Assembly: GCA_900478215.1 (NCBI GenBank)
Contig: LS483478.1
Location: 248,001-312,000, forward strand
Direction of reading: 5' to 3'
Source of the DNA: Salmonella enterica subsp. houtenae serovar Houten
GTDB taxonomy: Bacteria; Pseudomonadota; Gammaproteobacteria; Enterobacterales; Enterobacteriaceae
Length of the DNA stretch: 64,000 bases
Positions 9,555 through 18,652 of this stretch are shown here, piece by piece. The notes beneath the pieces are model-generated. The model ran no database searches. It was not told where the DNA came from and saw only the letters and a list, made by a program, of their open reading frames with translations. A program made the translations under genes and the position numbers. The first letter of the stretch is position 1; every line of letters begins with the position of its first letter.

Positions 9555-11753
9555 TTATTTTTTACGTAACAAACGTAGCGCATTGGCAGTCACCAGTACC
9601 GTGGCTCCCGTATCCGCCAGGATTGCCAGCCATAGCCCGGTAAAACCCAGTAGCGTCGTCACCAGGAAAATGGCCTTCAGCCCCAGCGCAATGGTGATGT
9701 TCTGCCGGATATTCGCGTGGGTAGCGCGCGCCAGCGTAATCATCTGCGCTAACCCGCGCAGGCGGTTATGAGTAAGGGCGGCATCAGCCGTCTCCAGCGC
9801 GACGTCAGTACCGCTGCCCATCGCAATTCCGATACTGGCTGCTTTCATCGCGGGCGCATCATTAATGCCGTCGCCCACCATTGCCAGCGGCGCTTGGTGG
9901 TTAAGGGCGGTGACTGCCTGCACCTTGTCTTCCGGCAGTAGCCCGGCTTTAAACGCCAGCTCCAGCTCGCCGGCAATCGCCGCCGCCGCCCGCGGGTTAT
10001 CGCCGGTCAGAATTACGCCATTAACGCCTAACTGATGCAGTTCGCGGATGGCGTCGCGCGCATCGTCACGCAACGTATCCTGGAGGGCGAGGACGCCAAG
10101 AACGGTCTCGTTGCGCAGCACCAGAACCACGGTTTGTCCGGCGTTTTCCAGTTCGCTAATTTGCCCGGCAAACGCTGCCGCAGGCTGTTTTCCCGCCGCG
10201 CAAATCAGAATTCGTTCGCCGTTAACCTGCGCTTCAATCCCGGTGCCGGCCAGCGTTCGCTGCGATTCCGCCATTGGGATCGCCAGATTGCGTGTCTGCG
10301 CTTCGCGGACAATAGCCTGCGCCAGCGGATGCGTAGCGCCTTGTTCTACGGCTGCCGCCAGCGCCAACAGTTCAGCTTCGCTGATACCGCTTGCCGGATG
10401 AATCGCCGTCACCCGTGGTTTACCGATGGTCAACGTACCCGTTTTATCAAAGGCGACCTGCGTGATACGGCCCAGTTGTTCCAGCGCTGCGCCGCCTTTA
10501 ATCAATGCGCCGCGCCGTGCCGCCGCCGCCAGCCCGGAGGTAATGGCGGCGGGCGTGGAGATCACCAGCGCGCACGGGCAACCGATTAGCAGCAGCGTCA
10601 GCCCTTTATAAATCCACTCCTGCCAGCCGCCATCGAACATCAGCGGCGGAATAAGCGTCACCAGCAGCGCGATGACCATAATGACTGGCGTATAGATGCG
10701 GCTGAAACGGTCAATAAACCGCTCAATGGGCGCACGGCGCTCTTCCGCCTCTTCAATCAGCGTCAGGATACGGTCAATCGCGCTGGCGCCAGGTTCAGAT
10801 AACACCTCCAGGGTGACGAGACGGTCAACGCTGGTCGCGCCTGCCGGGACTTTTTCGCCCGTTGCACGCTCCACAGGGATAGACTCGCCGGTGAGCGCGC
10901 TTTCATCAAAGCTGGCGAAACCGGAGACCAGTTTACCGTCGGCGGGTAAACGCCCCCCGGCGGCGACTTCGATAATATCGCCCGGTCGCAGGGTATTAAT
11001 AGCGACCTCTTCCCGCACGCCGTGGCGCAGACGGGTAGCCGTTTCCGGTTTAAGCGCCATTAACGCGCTGACGCCTTTACGAGCGCGGCTGGCGGCCCAT
11101 CCTTCCAGGCGCTCGCCGATAAGGAACAGCAGCAATACCATTGCCGCCTCCGCCGTCGCGCCAATAAACAACGCGCCAATGGCGGCGATGCTCATCAGCG
11201 TTTCAATAGCGAACCAACTGCCGCTTTTCATCAGCCGCAGCGCCTGGCGGGCAATAGGATAAAGACCGACCAGGGTGGTGGCGATAAAGGCCAGTTGGCC
11301 GAACGGGTGGTTAAATTGCTCCAGCCCCCAGCTTATCGCCATCATAATGATCAGCGTAATAAGCGGCAGGTTCTCTTTAAGACGAGATTCAGGCGCTGCG
11401 TCGCGTGAATCTTCGCTACGCAAGGTATAACCCGCCTTCTGTACGGCGCGTTCAATTTGCGCGCGAAGGTCGGCGTCGGCATCGACCACTAATTTTTCGG
11501 TGGCGAACAGCACTTGCGCCTGGTTGACGCCGCGAATTTGGCGTACCGCATTCTCCACTTTTCGGGCGCAGGCGGCGCAGTCCATGCCGGAGATTTTCCA
11601 GGTATAGCGCGTACCTGCCACGGCAGTAGAAACAGGCGCGCTGGTCGCGCAATGTTCTTCACAGCAGCAGCTATCGGCCTTCTGTATCGCCGGGGCTAAT
11701 CTGAAGGATGAAAAGGGCGGGACTTTTTTGCCATCGGTATCAGGGGGCGACAT
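9555..11753 (-). CDS. zntA: ZntA, Zn(II)/Cd(II)/Pb(II)-exporting P1B-type ATPase
   Basis: 732 residues, full family length. The N-terminal extension has a CCCEEHC cysteine patch (about 28-34), then a heavy-metal-associated domain with GMDCAAC (about 55-61). The membrane CPC motif (IGCPCALVIS), the phosphorylation motif DKTGTLT, the TGES actuator motif and the hinge GDGINDAP are all present. It pumps zinc, cadmium and lead out across the inner membrane. It is transcribed alone from a stretched promoter with a perfect ZntR-type palindrome. Nothing is unusual apart from a cysteine patch slightly different from that of E. coli. Confidence 0.97.
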   Translation of the reverse strand: MSPPDTDGKKVPPFSSFRLAPAIQKADSCCCEEHCATSAPVSTAVAGTRYTWKISGMDCAACARKVENAVRQIRGVNQAQVLFATEKLVVDADADLRAQIERAVQKAGYTLRSEDSRDAAPESRLKENLPLITLIIMMAISWGLEQFNHPFGQLAFIATTLVGLYPIARQALRLMKSGSWFAIETLMSIAAIGALFIGATAEAAMVLLLFLIGERLEGWAASRARKGVSALMALKPETATRLRHGVREEVAINTLRPGDIIEVAAGGRLPADGKLVSGFASFDESALTGESIPVERATGEKVPAGATSVDRLVTLEVLSEPGASAIDRILTLIEEAEERRAPIERFIDRFSRIYTPVIMVIALLVTLIPPLMFDGGWQEWIYKGLTLLLIGCPCALVISTPAAITSGLAAAARRGALIKGGAALEQLGRITQVAFDKTGTLTIGKPRVTAIHPASGISEAELLALAAAVEQGATHPLAQAIVREAQTRNLAIPMAESQRTLAGTGIEAQVNGERILICAAGKQPAAAFAGQISELENAGQTVVLVLRNETVLGVLALQDTLRDDARDAIRELHQLGVNGVILTGDNPRAAAAIAGELELAFKAGLLPEDKVQAVTALNHQAPLAMVGDGINDAPAMKAASIGIAMGSGTDVALETADAALTHNRLRGLAQMITLARATHANIRQNITIALGLKAIFLVTTLLGFTGLWLAILADTGATVLVTANALRLLRKK

Positions 11754-11791
11754 AACGTCCTCCGGTTGATGATAATTTTCTCATTAACCGG

Positions 11792-11823
11792 AGGATACAC
11801 TCTGGAGCCGACTCCAGAGTCAA
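11792..11823 (-). promoter_or_regulatory. zntA promoter with ZntR (MerR-family) operator
   Basis: On the minus strand TTGACT and TATCCT hexamers lie 20 bases apart instead of 17, the stretched spacing of MerR-family promoters. The spacer and flanks hold the palindrome ACTCTGGAG / CTCCAGAGT (11799-11820). This is the arrangement known for E. coli zntA, where zinc-bound ZntR untwists the promoter. Confidence 0.9.
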
Positions 11824-11833
11824 GCGCTATTAT

Positions 11834-12460
11834 TTACAGGTACAGCGAGCGAACAATCAGGAAGTGTCCGGCAAAGTAGCAGGCGGCGGCAATCGCGTTA
11901 TCCGCCCGGAAACGGCGGCGGTAATGGCTGCCCAGCCAGACGATATTGCCGATGAACAGCAGTGTCGCGCCGGTAAAGGCTGAAAGGGCGGGTGCCGTTG
12001 GGCGGAAGAACCACAGTTCGCCCGCCAGCCAGACCATGACCAGCGTCATGGCGATAAAAGTACACACCGGCCAGCGTAGCTCCTCCAGCCGCGTCCAGAT
12101 AACGGCGATAAGCAACGCGCCGACTAGCAGTAACGCCAGCGGCAGCGGCCAGAAGAACGACAACGTCATTTGGCTGGCAAAGTAAATGGTGTAGAGCAGA
12201 TGCGATAAGAAAAATGCCCCGACGGCGTACAGCAGGCGTTGACGCGGCAAGAGCGTTAACGCATCGCCGACCAGCGAGGCGCACAGACCGGCCAGCACAA
12301 GATAACTGATGGCGTCAAACATCGGCGCTTGCCAGGCCAGTAACAGCAACAGTAATAACGTGACGGGCTTAAAAACCCAGCGTTGCCAGGCTGGTCCGCG
12401 ATAGGAGGCGTCCACATACAGCCATGCGGACAGGCAGACAGCGATAAACGACCAAAGCAT
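11834..12460 (-). CDS. yhhN: YhhN family membrane protein (lysoplasmalogenase-like)
   Basis: 208 residues, almost wholly membrane-embedded (seven or eight TM segments), belonging to the YhhN/TMEM86 family. Eukaryotic members hydrolyse lysoplasmalogens; the bacterial role is not settled. Conserved polar positions within helices, such as GDALTLLP (about 65-72) and the C-terminal region around residue 190, fit the family. It lies just upstream of zntA in the same direction, but the ZntR promoter lies between them, so zntA is controlled on its own. Confidence 0.88.
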   Translation of the reverse strand: MLWSFIAVCLSAWLYVDASYRGPAWQRWVFKPVTLLLLLLLAWQAPMFDAISYLVLAGLCASLVGDALTLLPRQRLLYAVGAFFLSHLLYTIYFASQMTLSFFWPLPLALLLVGALLIAVIWTRLEELRWPVCTFIAMTLVMVWLAGELWFFRPTAPALSAFTGATLLFIGNIVWLGSHYRRRFRADNAIAAACYFAGHFLIVRSLYL

Positions 12461-12601
12461 CTTAATTCCTTGAATTCGTTATTTTTTCGCAAACGGTATG
12501 CTTGCGGCTCTATTATTCAGTGTAGAGGCCGTGACGGTCAGATGACAACACCATAACGGGCAGGGTATGCTTATTTCCGCATTTTCCGACAGGTTAACAT
12601 C

Positions 12602-12973
12602 ATGAGTAAGCCACCGCTTTTCTTCATTATAATCATTGCATTAATCGTGGTTGCCGCGTCGTTTCGCTTCGTTCAGCAACGGCGGGAAAAAGCCGCTAAT
12701 GATGCGGCGCCGTTACAGCAAAAACAGGTCGTGATAAGCAATAAACGGGAAAAGCCGGTTAATGACCGACGCTCGCGCCAGCAGGAAGTGAGCCCGGCGG
12801 GAACCAGTATGCGCTATGAGGCAAGTTTTAAACCGCTCAATGGCGGTCTGGAAAAAACGTTCCGTGTACAAGCGCAGCAGTACCACGCTTTGACGGTGGG
12901 CGACAAAGGTACGCTGAGCTATAAGGGAACGCGGTTCGTCGGGTTTGTTAGCCGTACCCCGGATAACGAATAA
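12602..12973 (+). CDS. yhhM: YhhM, DUF2500 family membrane-anchored protein
   Basis: 123 residues: one N-terminal TM anchor (about 5-23) then a Lys/Arg/Gln-rich linker and a small beta-rich domain (about 60-117). It matches E. coli YhhM over nearly its whole length, with a diverged, slightly longer C-terminus. Function is unknown. It stands alone, divergent from yhhN and convergent with yhhL. Confidence 0.85.
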   Translation: MSKPPLFFIIIIALIVVAASFRFVQQRREKAANDAAPLQQKQVVISNKREKPVNDRRSRQQEVSPAGTSMRYEASFKPLNGGLEKTFRVQAQQYHALTVGDKGTLSYKGTRFVGFVSRTPDNE

Positions 12974-12994
12974 ACCGTCATCCGGCAGCAAACG

Positions 12995-13267
12995 TTATTT
13001 TTTGATCTTAAATTTCTTCTGCCAGACCAGCAGTTCAAACACGCCGAACAAGAAAATGCGGATTTTCTCTCCCGTCGTCATCTGCGGGCCATCTTTCGGT
13101 ATCGTTGATTTCAGCAGCGCCAACTGCATACCGTGCATCAGCGCCATGAACACTAACGCCACGTTGACGAAGATATTGAGCGGGCGCGGGAAGGGATGCA
13201 CCAGATTAAGAATCAAAAATGCCCAAACGAAGAGCATTAACAGGCGGCCCAGATTAATCAGCATCAT
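12995..13267 (-). CDS. yhhL: YhhL, DUF1145 family membrane protein
   Basis: 90 residues (89 if the second of two tandem ATG codons is used), two or three TM segments, with a Lys-rich tail (WQKKFKIKK). Its start lies inside the 3' end of rsmD (14-base overlap), so translation is coupled to rsmD. Function is unknown; the rsmD-yhhL pair is conserved in enterobacteria. Confidence 0.87.
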   Translation of the reverse strand: MMLINLGRLLMLFVWAFLILNLVHPFPRPLNIFVNVALVFMALMHGMQLALLKSTIPKDGPQMTTGEKIRIFLFGVFELLVWQKKFKIKK

Positions 13268-13850
13268 TTTCTCCTTGCGCGTCGCGCTGATACAGACGAT
13301 AAGCGACCTGTCCGGCCACCTTTTCTCGATACAATGCCCAGTTCGCCGGAACGGGCGGCAGACCGTTTTCCACTTCGCTTTCTACATAGATTAGCGCGTC
13401 GTCGGCCAGCCATCCTTTGGTTTCCAGCAATTGTAACGTCTCTTCCAGCAGCCCTTTACGAAACGGCGGATCGACGAATACTACGTCATGCGGCGTTCCC
13501 GGTTGTGTGAGAAAGGTCAGAGTATTGGTATTGACGACGCGAGCATTGTTGGCTTTCAGCGTCGCCAGATTTTTTTGCAACTGTTGCGATACGGCTCGAT
13601 CCATTTCCAGTAACGTTGCCTGGGCCGCATAACGCGATAGCGCCTCCAGGCCCAGCGCGCCGCTGCCGGCAAAGCAGTCCAGGCAATAGGCGTCTACCAT
13701 TACCGGAGCCAGCCAGTTAAATAACGTTTCGCGCACGCGATCGGTGGTGGGGCGCAGACCCGGGCTGTCCGGAACCGGTAATTTACGGCCACGCCATTGT
13801 CCGCCAATAATGCGGATTTGGCCGCTGCCTGAGTGAGTTGGTTTTTTCAT
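13254..13850 (-). CDS. rsmD: RsmD, 16S rRNA (guanine966-N2)-methyltransferase
   Basis: 198 residues. Rossmann-fold methyltransferase: the SAM-binding motif I CLDCFAGSGALGLEAL (about 56-71) and the catalytic motif IV DPPF (about 124-127) identify the N2-guanine class. It methylates G966 of 16S rRNA in the 30S subunit. It is transcribed away from ftsY with an ERIC element in the shared upstream region, and leads a two-gene unit with yhhL. Confidence 0.95.
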   Translation of the reverse strand: MKKPTHSGSGQIRIIGGQWRGRKLPVPDSPGLRPTTDRVRETLFNWLAPVMVDAYCLDCFAGSGALGLEALSRYAAQATLLEMDRAVSQQLQKNLATLKANNARVVNTNTLTFLTQPGTPHDVVFVDPPFRKGLLEETLQLLETKGWLADDALIYVESEVENGLPPVPANWALYREKVAGQVAYRLYQRDAQGENDAD

Positions 13851-13905
13851 TTCTTATGCTCGAACCGCCCGTTGCAGGTTATTCCAGGCGGTAATGTGAA
13901 TTAAG

Positions 13906-14024
13906 TTAACCCTTCGGCTTTCAAGATGCCTCTGCGTTGGCTACGCTTGCTCACCCGAATCACTTACTACTGTAAGTTCATCGGGATTTGTCGCCTTGAC
14001 GCAACTCGAAATTCATTGGGTATA
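13906..14024. repeat. ERIC (IRU) element upstream of ftsY
   Basis: About 120 bases with the ERIC core: the region CTACGCTTGCTCACCCGAAT, then ACTTACTACTGTAAGTTCAT as the central palindrome, and the terminal segment ending GCAACTCGAAATTC...GGGTATA. It lies in the divergent rsmD/ftsY spacer, ending about 67 bases before the ftsY start, so it must be part of the ftsY leader or lie just before its promoter. The exact ends are uncertain by a few bases. Confidence 0.88.
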
Positions 14025-14091
14025 AGTGATAGACTATTTCATCATTTTTTTAGCTTCCATGTATATAGCGCCGCGAGGGGTGTAGTCGCAG

Positions 14092-15567
14092 ATGGCAAAA
14101 CAGAAAAAACGTGGCTTCTTTTCCTGGCTGGGTTTCGGTGATAAAGAGCAGAAGCAGGAACAGACCGAAGAGCAGCAGATTGTTGAAGAACAACGACCGG
14201 TTGAGCCCCCTGTTGAAACGGCGGCAGACGTAGATACGGAAACGCCCGCGCACAGCAAAGCAGAGACCGAGGCCTTTGCGGAAGAGGTGGTGGACGTTAC
14301 TGAGAAAGTTCAGGAGAGCGAAAAACCGCAGCCGGTAGAGCCGGAGCCCGCGGCGACTGTTGAGACGGCAGCGCCGCAGATCGCGGTGGAACGCGAGGAA
14401 TTGCCGCTGCCGGAAGAGGTCAAAGACGAGGCTATCTCGCCGGAAGAGTGGCAGGCCGAAGCGGAAACCGTAGAGGTCATTGCTGCGGTAGAAGAAGAGG
14501 GCGAAAACGCGGCGAAATTCACCGACGAAGAGCTGGAAGCGCAGGCGCTGGCCGCTCAGGCGGCGGAAGAGGCGGTGATGGTTGTTCCGCCGGCGGAAGA
14601 AGACGCGCCGGTGGAAGCGATCGTTCAGGAGCAGGAAAAACCGACTAAAGAAGGTTTCTTTGCCCGCCTGAAACGCAGCCTGCTGAAAACCAAAGAAAAT
14701 CTCGGTTCCGGATTTATCAGTCTGTTCCGCGGCAAGAAAATCGACGATGATTTGTTCGAGGAGCTGGAAGAGCAGTTGCTCATCGCTGATGTCGGGGTGG
14801 AAACCACGCGTAAGATTATCGCTAATCTGACGGAAGGCGCCAGCCGCAAACAGCTTAAAGATGCCGAGGCGCTGTATGGTCTGTTGAAAGACGAGATGGG
14901 CGAGATTCTGGCGAAGGTAGACGAACCGCTTAATATTGAAGGTAAAACGCCTTTTGTTATTCTGATGGTTGGCGTGAATGGCGTGGGTAAAACCACCACT
15001 ATCGGTAAACTGGCGCGTCAGTTTGAGCAGCAGGGTAAATCAGTGATGCTGGCGGCGGGGGATACTTTCCGCGCGGCGGCGGTCGAACAGCTACAGGTCT
15101 GGGGGCAGCGTAACAACATTCCGGTTATCGCCCAGCATACCGGCGCGGACTCCGCCTCGGTGATTTTTGACGCTATCCAGGCCGCGAAGGCGCGTAATGT
15201 GGATGTGTTAATTGCCGATACGGCAGGGCGTCTGCAGAACAAGTCGCACCTGATGGAAGAGCTGAAAAAAATCGTTCGCGTCATGAAAAAGCTGGACGAA
15301 GAAGCGCCGCATGAAGTTATGCTGACCATTGACGCCAGCACCGGACAGAACGCGGTAAGCCAGGCCAAACTGTTCCATGAAGCGGTGGGCTTAACCGGTA
15401 TTACCCTGACCAAGCTGGACGGTACGGCGAAAGGCGGGGTGATTTTCTCGGTGGCCGACCAATTTGGCATTCCTATCCGTTACATCGGCGTGGGCGAACG
15501 TATCGAGGATTTGCGTCCGTTTAAGGCGGACGATTTTATTGAGGCACTTTTTGCCCGAGAGGATTAA
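14092..15567 (+). CDS. ftsY: FtsY, signal recognition particle receptor
   Basis: 491 residues. The N-terminal A domain (about 1-190) is very acidic with many Glu/Ala repeats and an initial basic MAKQKKRGFFSWLGF membrane-binding helix; a second amphipathic helix EGFFARLKRSL precedes the NG domain. The GTPase motifs are clear: G1 GVNGVGKTTTIGKLAR (about 298-313), RAAA box DTFRAAAVEQL, G3 DTAGR and G4 TKLDG. It docks ribosome-SRP complexes at the SecYEG translocon. It is first gene of ftsY-ftsE-ftsX, with two bases to ftsE. Confidence 0.97.
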   Translation: MAKQKKRGFFSWLGFGDKEQKQEQTEEQQIVEEQRPVEPPVETAADVDTETPAHSKAETEAFAEEVVDVTEKVQESEKPQPVEPEPAATVETAAPQIAVEREELPLPEEVKDEAISPEEWQAEAETVEVIAAVEEEGENAAKFTDEELEAQALAAQAAEEAVMVVPPAEEDAPVEAIVQEQEKPTKEGFFARLKRSLLKTKENLGSGFISLFRGKKIDDDLFEELEEQLLIADVGVETTRKIIANLTEGASRKQLKDAEALYGLLKDEMGEILAKVDEPLNIEGKTPFVILMVGVNGVGKTTTIGKLARQFEQQGKSVMLAAGDTFRAAAVEQLQVWGQRNNIPVIAQHTGADSASVIFDAIQAAKARNVDVLIADTAGRLQNKSHLMEELKKIVRVMKKLDEEAPHEVMLTIDASTGQNAVSQAKLFHEAVGLTGITLTKLDGTAKGGVIFSVADQFGIPIRYIGVGERIEDLRPFKADDFIEALFARED

Positions 15568-15569
15568 CA

Positions 15570-16238
15570 ATGATTCGCTTTGAACATGTCAGCAAGGCCT
15601 ATCTCGGCGGGAGACAAGCGCTGCAGGGAGTGACGTTCCATATGCGGCCGGGCGAGATGGCGTTTCTGACCGGCCACTCTGGCGCGGGGAAAAGTACCCT
15701 GCTGAAGCTTATCTGTGGGATTGAGCGGCCCAGCGCCGGCAAAATCTTCTTCAGCGGGCATGATATTACGCGCCTGAAAAACCGCGAAGTGCCGTTTTTG
15801 CGCCGCCAGATTGGGATGATTTTCCAGGATCACCATCTGCTGATGGATCGTACGGTCTATGACAATGTGGCGATACCGTTAATCATTGCCGGCGCCAGCG
15901 GCGATGATATCCGTCGTCGCGTGTCGGCGGCGCTGGATAAGGTTGGGCTACTGGACAAAGCGAGAAACTTCCCGATTCAACTCTCCGGGGGCGAACAACA
16001 GCGCGTGGGCATCGCCCGCGCGGTGGTCAATAAGCCAGCGGTATTGCTGGCGGATGAACCGACCGGAAACCTGGACGACGCGTTGTCGGAAGGGATTTTA
16101 CGTCTGTTTGAAGAGTTTAACCGCGTAGGGGTGACGGTACTGATGGCGACGCACGATATTGGGCTTATCTCCCGGCGTTCCTATCGGCAGCTCGTCCTGA
16201 GCGATGGACATCTGCATGGAGGCCTGGTCAATGAATAG
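15570..16238 (+). CDS. ftsE: FtsE, cell-division ABC ATPase
   Basis: 222 residues. Walker [10 protein letters not shown] (about 36-44), signature LSGGEQQRV and Walker [13 protein letters not shown] are intact. With FtsX it forms a type VII ABC complex at the septum that activates the amidase regulator EnvC. The start lies two bases after the ftsY stop and the end overlaps ftsX by eight bases, so the three genes are translationally linked. Confidence 0.97.
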   Translation: MIRFEHVSKAYLGGRQALQGVTFHMRPGEMAFLTGHSGAGKSTLLKLICGIERPSAGKIFFSGHDITRLKNREVPFLRRQIGMIFQDHHLLMDRTVYDNVAIPLIIAGASGDDIRRRVSAALDKVGLLDKARNFPIQLSGGEQQRVGIARAVVNKPAVLLADEPTGNLDDALSEGILRLFEEFNRVGVTVLMATHDIGLISRRSYRQLVLSDGHLHGGLVNE

Positions 16239-17286
16239 GCGCGACGCGATTAACCAAATCAGGCAGTTCGGCGGACGGCTGGATCGACTGCGTAAGTCTC
16301 GCGGCGGAACAGGCGGCGGACGTAACGCGCCAGGACGGCAGAAGCCGACGCCGAAACCGAACTCACGTAAAACGAACGTCTTTAATGAACAGGTGCGCTA
16401 TGCCTGGCACGGCGCACTGCAAGATCTGAAAAGCAAACCGCTGGCGACGTTTCTGACGGTGATGGTGATCGCCATCTCCCTGACGCTGCCAAGCGTCTGT
16501 TACATGGTCTATAAGAACGTCAACCAGGCGGCGACGCAGTATTATCCGTCGCCGCAGATCACCGTTTATTTGCAAAAAACGCTGGATGATGACGCGGCGG
16601 CGCGGGTCGTTGGGCAGCTTCAGGCCGAGCAGGGCGTTGAGAAGGTCAATTATCTGTCCCGTGAGGACGCGCTGGGGGAATTCCGCAACTGGTCTGGTTT
16701 TGGCGGCGCGCTGGACATGCTGGAAGAGAACCCGTTGCCGGCGGTGGCGGTGGTGATCCCCAAGCTGGACTTCCAGAGTACCGCCTCGCTTAATACGCTG
16801 CGCGACCGGATCTCGCAGATTAACGGCGTTGACGAAGTCAGAATGGATGATAGCTGGTTTGCACGCCTGGCGGCGCTCACCGGGCTGGTGGGCCGCGTGT
16901 CGGCGATGATCGGCGTGCTGATGGTCGCGGCGGTCTTCCTCGTTATCGGCAACAGCGTGCGCCTGAGTATTTTTGCCCGTCGCGATACCATTAACGTGCA
17001 AAAGCTGATTGGCGCGACCGATGGCTTTATCCTGCGTCCGTTCCTCTACGGCGGCGCGTTGCTCGGTTTTTCCGGCGCTTTTCTGTCACTGATATTGTCT
17101 GAAATTTTGGTGATGCGTTTATCATCGGCGGTGACTGAAGTGGCGCAGGTCTTCGGCACGAAGTTTGATCTCAATGGCTTATCGTTCGATGAGTGCCTGT
17201 TGTTGCTGCTGGTCTGTTCCATGATCGGCTGGATCGCCGCCTGGCTGGCCACGGTACAACATTTACGTCACTTTACTCCCGATTGA
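16231..17286 (+). CDS. ftsX: FtsX, cell-division ABC permease-like protein
   Basis: 351 residues from the ATG that overlaps the ftsE stop ([12 protein letters not shown]). A basic cytoplasmic N-terminus (about 1-65) precedes TM1 (about 73-97); the large periplasmic EnvC-binding domain runs to about 220, followed by three TM helices. FtsX transmits FtsE ATP hydrolysis to EnvC and hence to the AmiA/AmiB amidases during septation. The rpoH promoter region begins right after the stop. Confidence 0.96.
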   Translation: MNRRDAINQIRQFGGRLDRLRKSRGGTGGGRNAPGRQKPTPKPNSRKTNVFNEQVRYAWHGALQDLKSKPLATFLTVMVIAISLTLPSVCYMVYKNVNQAATQYYPSPQITVYLQKTLDDDAAARVVGQLQAEQGVEKVNYLSREDALGEFRNWSGFGGALDMLEENPLPAVAVVIPKLDFQSTASLNTLRDRISQINGVDEVRMDDSWFARLAALTGLVGRVSAMIGVLMVAAVFLVIGNSVRLSIFARRDTINVQKLIGATDGFILRPFLYGGALLGFSGAFLSLILSEILVMRLSSAVTEVAQVFGTKFDLNGLSFDECLLLLLVCSMIGWIAAWLATVQHLRHFTPD

Positions 17287-17412
17287 TAAAATCGTGGTAT
17301 AATCTTTCCCTGCAATGGGCTTCCGTTCGCAGGGAAAGAGTCCCTGTTGTCTCTTCCCCCCGCGTCATTTTTATGTCACATGATTTGTGCAAATTATGCA
17401 CAGTGTTACATT

Positions 17413-17439
17413 GAACTTGTGGATAAAATCACTGTCTGA
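17413..17439 (+). promoter_or_regulatory. Sigma-E promoter of rpoH (P3-like)
   Basis: GAACTT, 16 bases, TCTGA: a match to the RpoE consensus GGAACTT-N15/16-TCTGA. It links envelope stress to heat-shock sigma factor synthesis. Confidence 0.82.
17418..17426 (-). promoter_or_regulatory. DnaA box within the rpoH sigma-E promoter
   Basis: TGTGGATAA on the + strand is the exact complement of the consensus DnaA box TTATCCACA. It sits in the spacer of the sigma-E promoter, consistent with reported DnaA repression of rpoH transcription in E. coli. Confidence 0.7.
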
Positions 17440-17531
17440 TAAAAGAGTGGGTGATATTCTCGTTGCTCATCGGCTTTGGCACGGTTGTTGCTCGCTGACG
17501 GTGCCAGGCAATACTGATTGAGAGGATTTGA

Positions 17532-18386
17532 ATGACCAAAGAAATGCAAAATTTAGCTTTAGCCCCTGTTGGCAACCTGGAATCTTATATCCGGGCGGCG
17601 AACGCGTGGCCGATGTTATCGGCTGACGAGGAGCGGGCATTGGCTGAAAGGCTGCATTACCAGGGCGATCTGGAAGCAGCTAAGACGCTGATCCTGTCTC
17701 ACCTGCGCTTTGTTGTTCATATTGCTCGTAACTATGCGGGCTATGGTCTGCCGCAGGCGGATTTGATCCAGGAAGGCAACATCGGCCTGATGAAAGCTGT
17801 ACGCCGTTTCAACCCGGAAGTCGGCGTGCGTCTGGTGTCCTTTGCCGTACACTGGATTAAAGCAGAAATTCACGAATACGTGCTGCGTAACTGGCGTATC
17901 GTTAAAGTTGCGACCACTAAAGCGCAGCGTAAGCTGTTCTTTAATCTGCGTAAAACCAAGCAGCGTCTGGGCTGGTTTAATCAGGATGAGGTTGAAATGG
18001 TAGCGCGCGAACTGGGTGTTTCCAGTAAAGACGTGCGTGAAATGGAGTCGCGTATGGCGGCGCAGGACATGACGTTTGACATGTCTTCGGACGATGAGTC
18101 CGACAGCCAGCCAATGGCGCCGGTGCTGTATCTACAGGATAAATCGTCTAACTTTGCCGACGGCATTGAAGACGATAACTGGGAAGAGCAGGCCGCCAAC
18201 CGACTGACCGACGCGATGCAGGGGCTCGACGAGCGTAGCCAGGATATTATCCGCGCTCGCTGGCTGGACGAAGACAATAAGTCTACGTTGCAGGAGCTGG
18301 CCGATCGCTACGGCGTCTCCGCTGAGCGCGTGCGCCAGCTTGAAAAGAACGCCATGAAAAAGCTTCGCGCTGCGATCGAAGCGTAA
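17532..18386 (+). CDS. rpoH: RpoH, heat-shock sigma factor sigma-32
   Basis: 284 residues. Sigma-70 family regions are evident: region 2 (about 50-125, including [19 protein letters not shown]), the RpoH box [15 protein letters not shown] (about 132-146) that marks heat-shock sigmas, and region 4 helix-turn-helix near residues 250-275 ([19 protein letters not shown]). It directs RNA polymerase to chaperone and protease genes and is itself degraded by FtsH. It is followed by a strong intrinsic terminator. Confidence 0.98.
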   Translation: MTKEMQNLALAPVGNLESYIRAANAWPMLSADEERALAERLHYQGDLEAAKTLILSHLRFVVHIARNYAGYGLPQADLIQEGNIGLMKAVRRFNPEVGVRLVSFAVHWIKAEIHEYVLRNWRIVKVATTKAQRKLFFNLRKTKQRLGWFNQDEVEMVARELGVSSKDVREMESRMAAQDMTFDMSSDDESDSQPMAPVLYLQDKSSNFADGIEDDNWEEQAANRLTDAMQGLDERSQDIIRARWLDEDNKSTLQELADRYGVSAERVRQLEKNAMKKLRAAIEA

Positions 18387-18411
18387 CTTCCTCGTCGCGT
18401 TCGCGACCCGT

Positions 18412-18446
18412 AAAACCCTGGATGTAAATCCGGGGTTTTTTGTTTT
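18412..18446 (+). terminator. Intrinsic terminator of rpoH
   Basis: Stem of AAAACCCTGGAT pairing with ATCCGGGGTTTT (one mismatch) around a GTAA loop, followed by a T-rich run (TTTTTTGTTTTTG). It is 26 bases after the rpoH stop. Confidence 0.9.
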
Positions 18447-18544
18447 TGTCATCCCCCTCCCGCCTGAGTTCGTTCTCCCTGTCATTAAATTGTTATTCAA
18501 TTGTCAAATTAACTATTCAAAAACTATCAAAATCGGGTATGTTT

Positions 18545-18559
18545 TAGCAGAGTATGCTG
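18545..18559 (+). promoter_or_regulatory. Lrp-type site upstream of livJ
   Basis: TAGCAGAGTATGCTG matches the Lrp consensus YAGHAWATTWTDCTR at 13 of 15 positions. It forms the core of a perfect eight-base inverted repeat TTTAGCAG / CTGCTAAA (18543-18564), 94 bases before livJ. In E. coli, Lrp with leucine represses livJ. Confidence 0.6.
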
Positions 18560-18612
18560 CTAAAGCACGAGCGGTAGGCCAATAATCGAAATAAAGTGCT
18601 GAACAATAACAT

Positions 18613-18620
18613 CACAACAC
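18613..18620 (+). promoter_or_regulatory. C/A-rich GcvB-type target site in the livJ leader
   Basis: CACAACAC within a C/A-rich stretch, 33 bases before livJ, matches the CACAACAY motif recognised by the G/U-rich region of the small RNA GcvB. livJ and livK are reported GcvB targets in Salmonella. Confidence 0.55.
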
Positions 18621-18652
18621 ACGTAACAACCAGAATAATGGGGATTATCAGG

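Larger units (their letters stand above)
17298..17531 (+). promoter_or_regulatory. rpoH multi-promoter control region
   Basis: The 245-base ftsX-rpoH spacer has a distal TATAAT at 17298-17303, a ten-base inverted repeat CTTTCCCTGC / GCAGGGAAAG around 17304-17339, a CRP-like palindromic stretch TGTGC...GCACA near 17386-17402, and the sigma-E promoter listed separately. This agrees with the several sigma-70 and sigma-E promoters known for E. coli rpoH. The 5' coding part of rpoH is known to fold as an RNA thermometer; I did not fold it. Confidence 0.7.

Noticed and set aside
17304..17339. Inverted repeat CTTTCCCTGC / GCAGGGAAAG after ftsX as an intrinsic terminator
   Set aside because: A good stem but the loop is long and no T-run follows, so it is described only as part of the rpoH control region.
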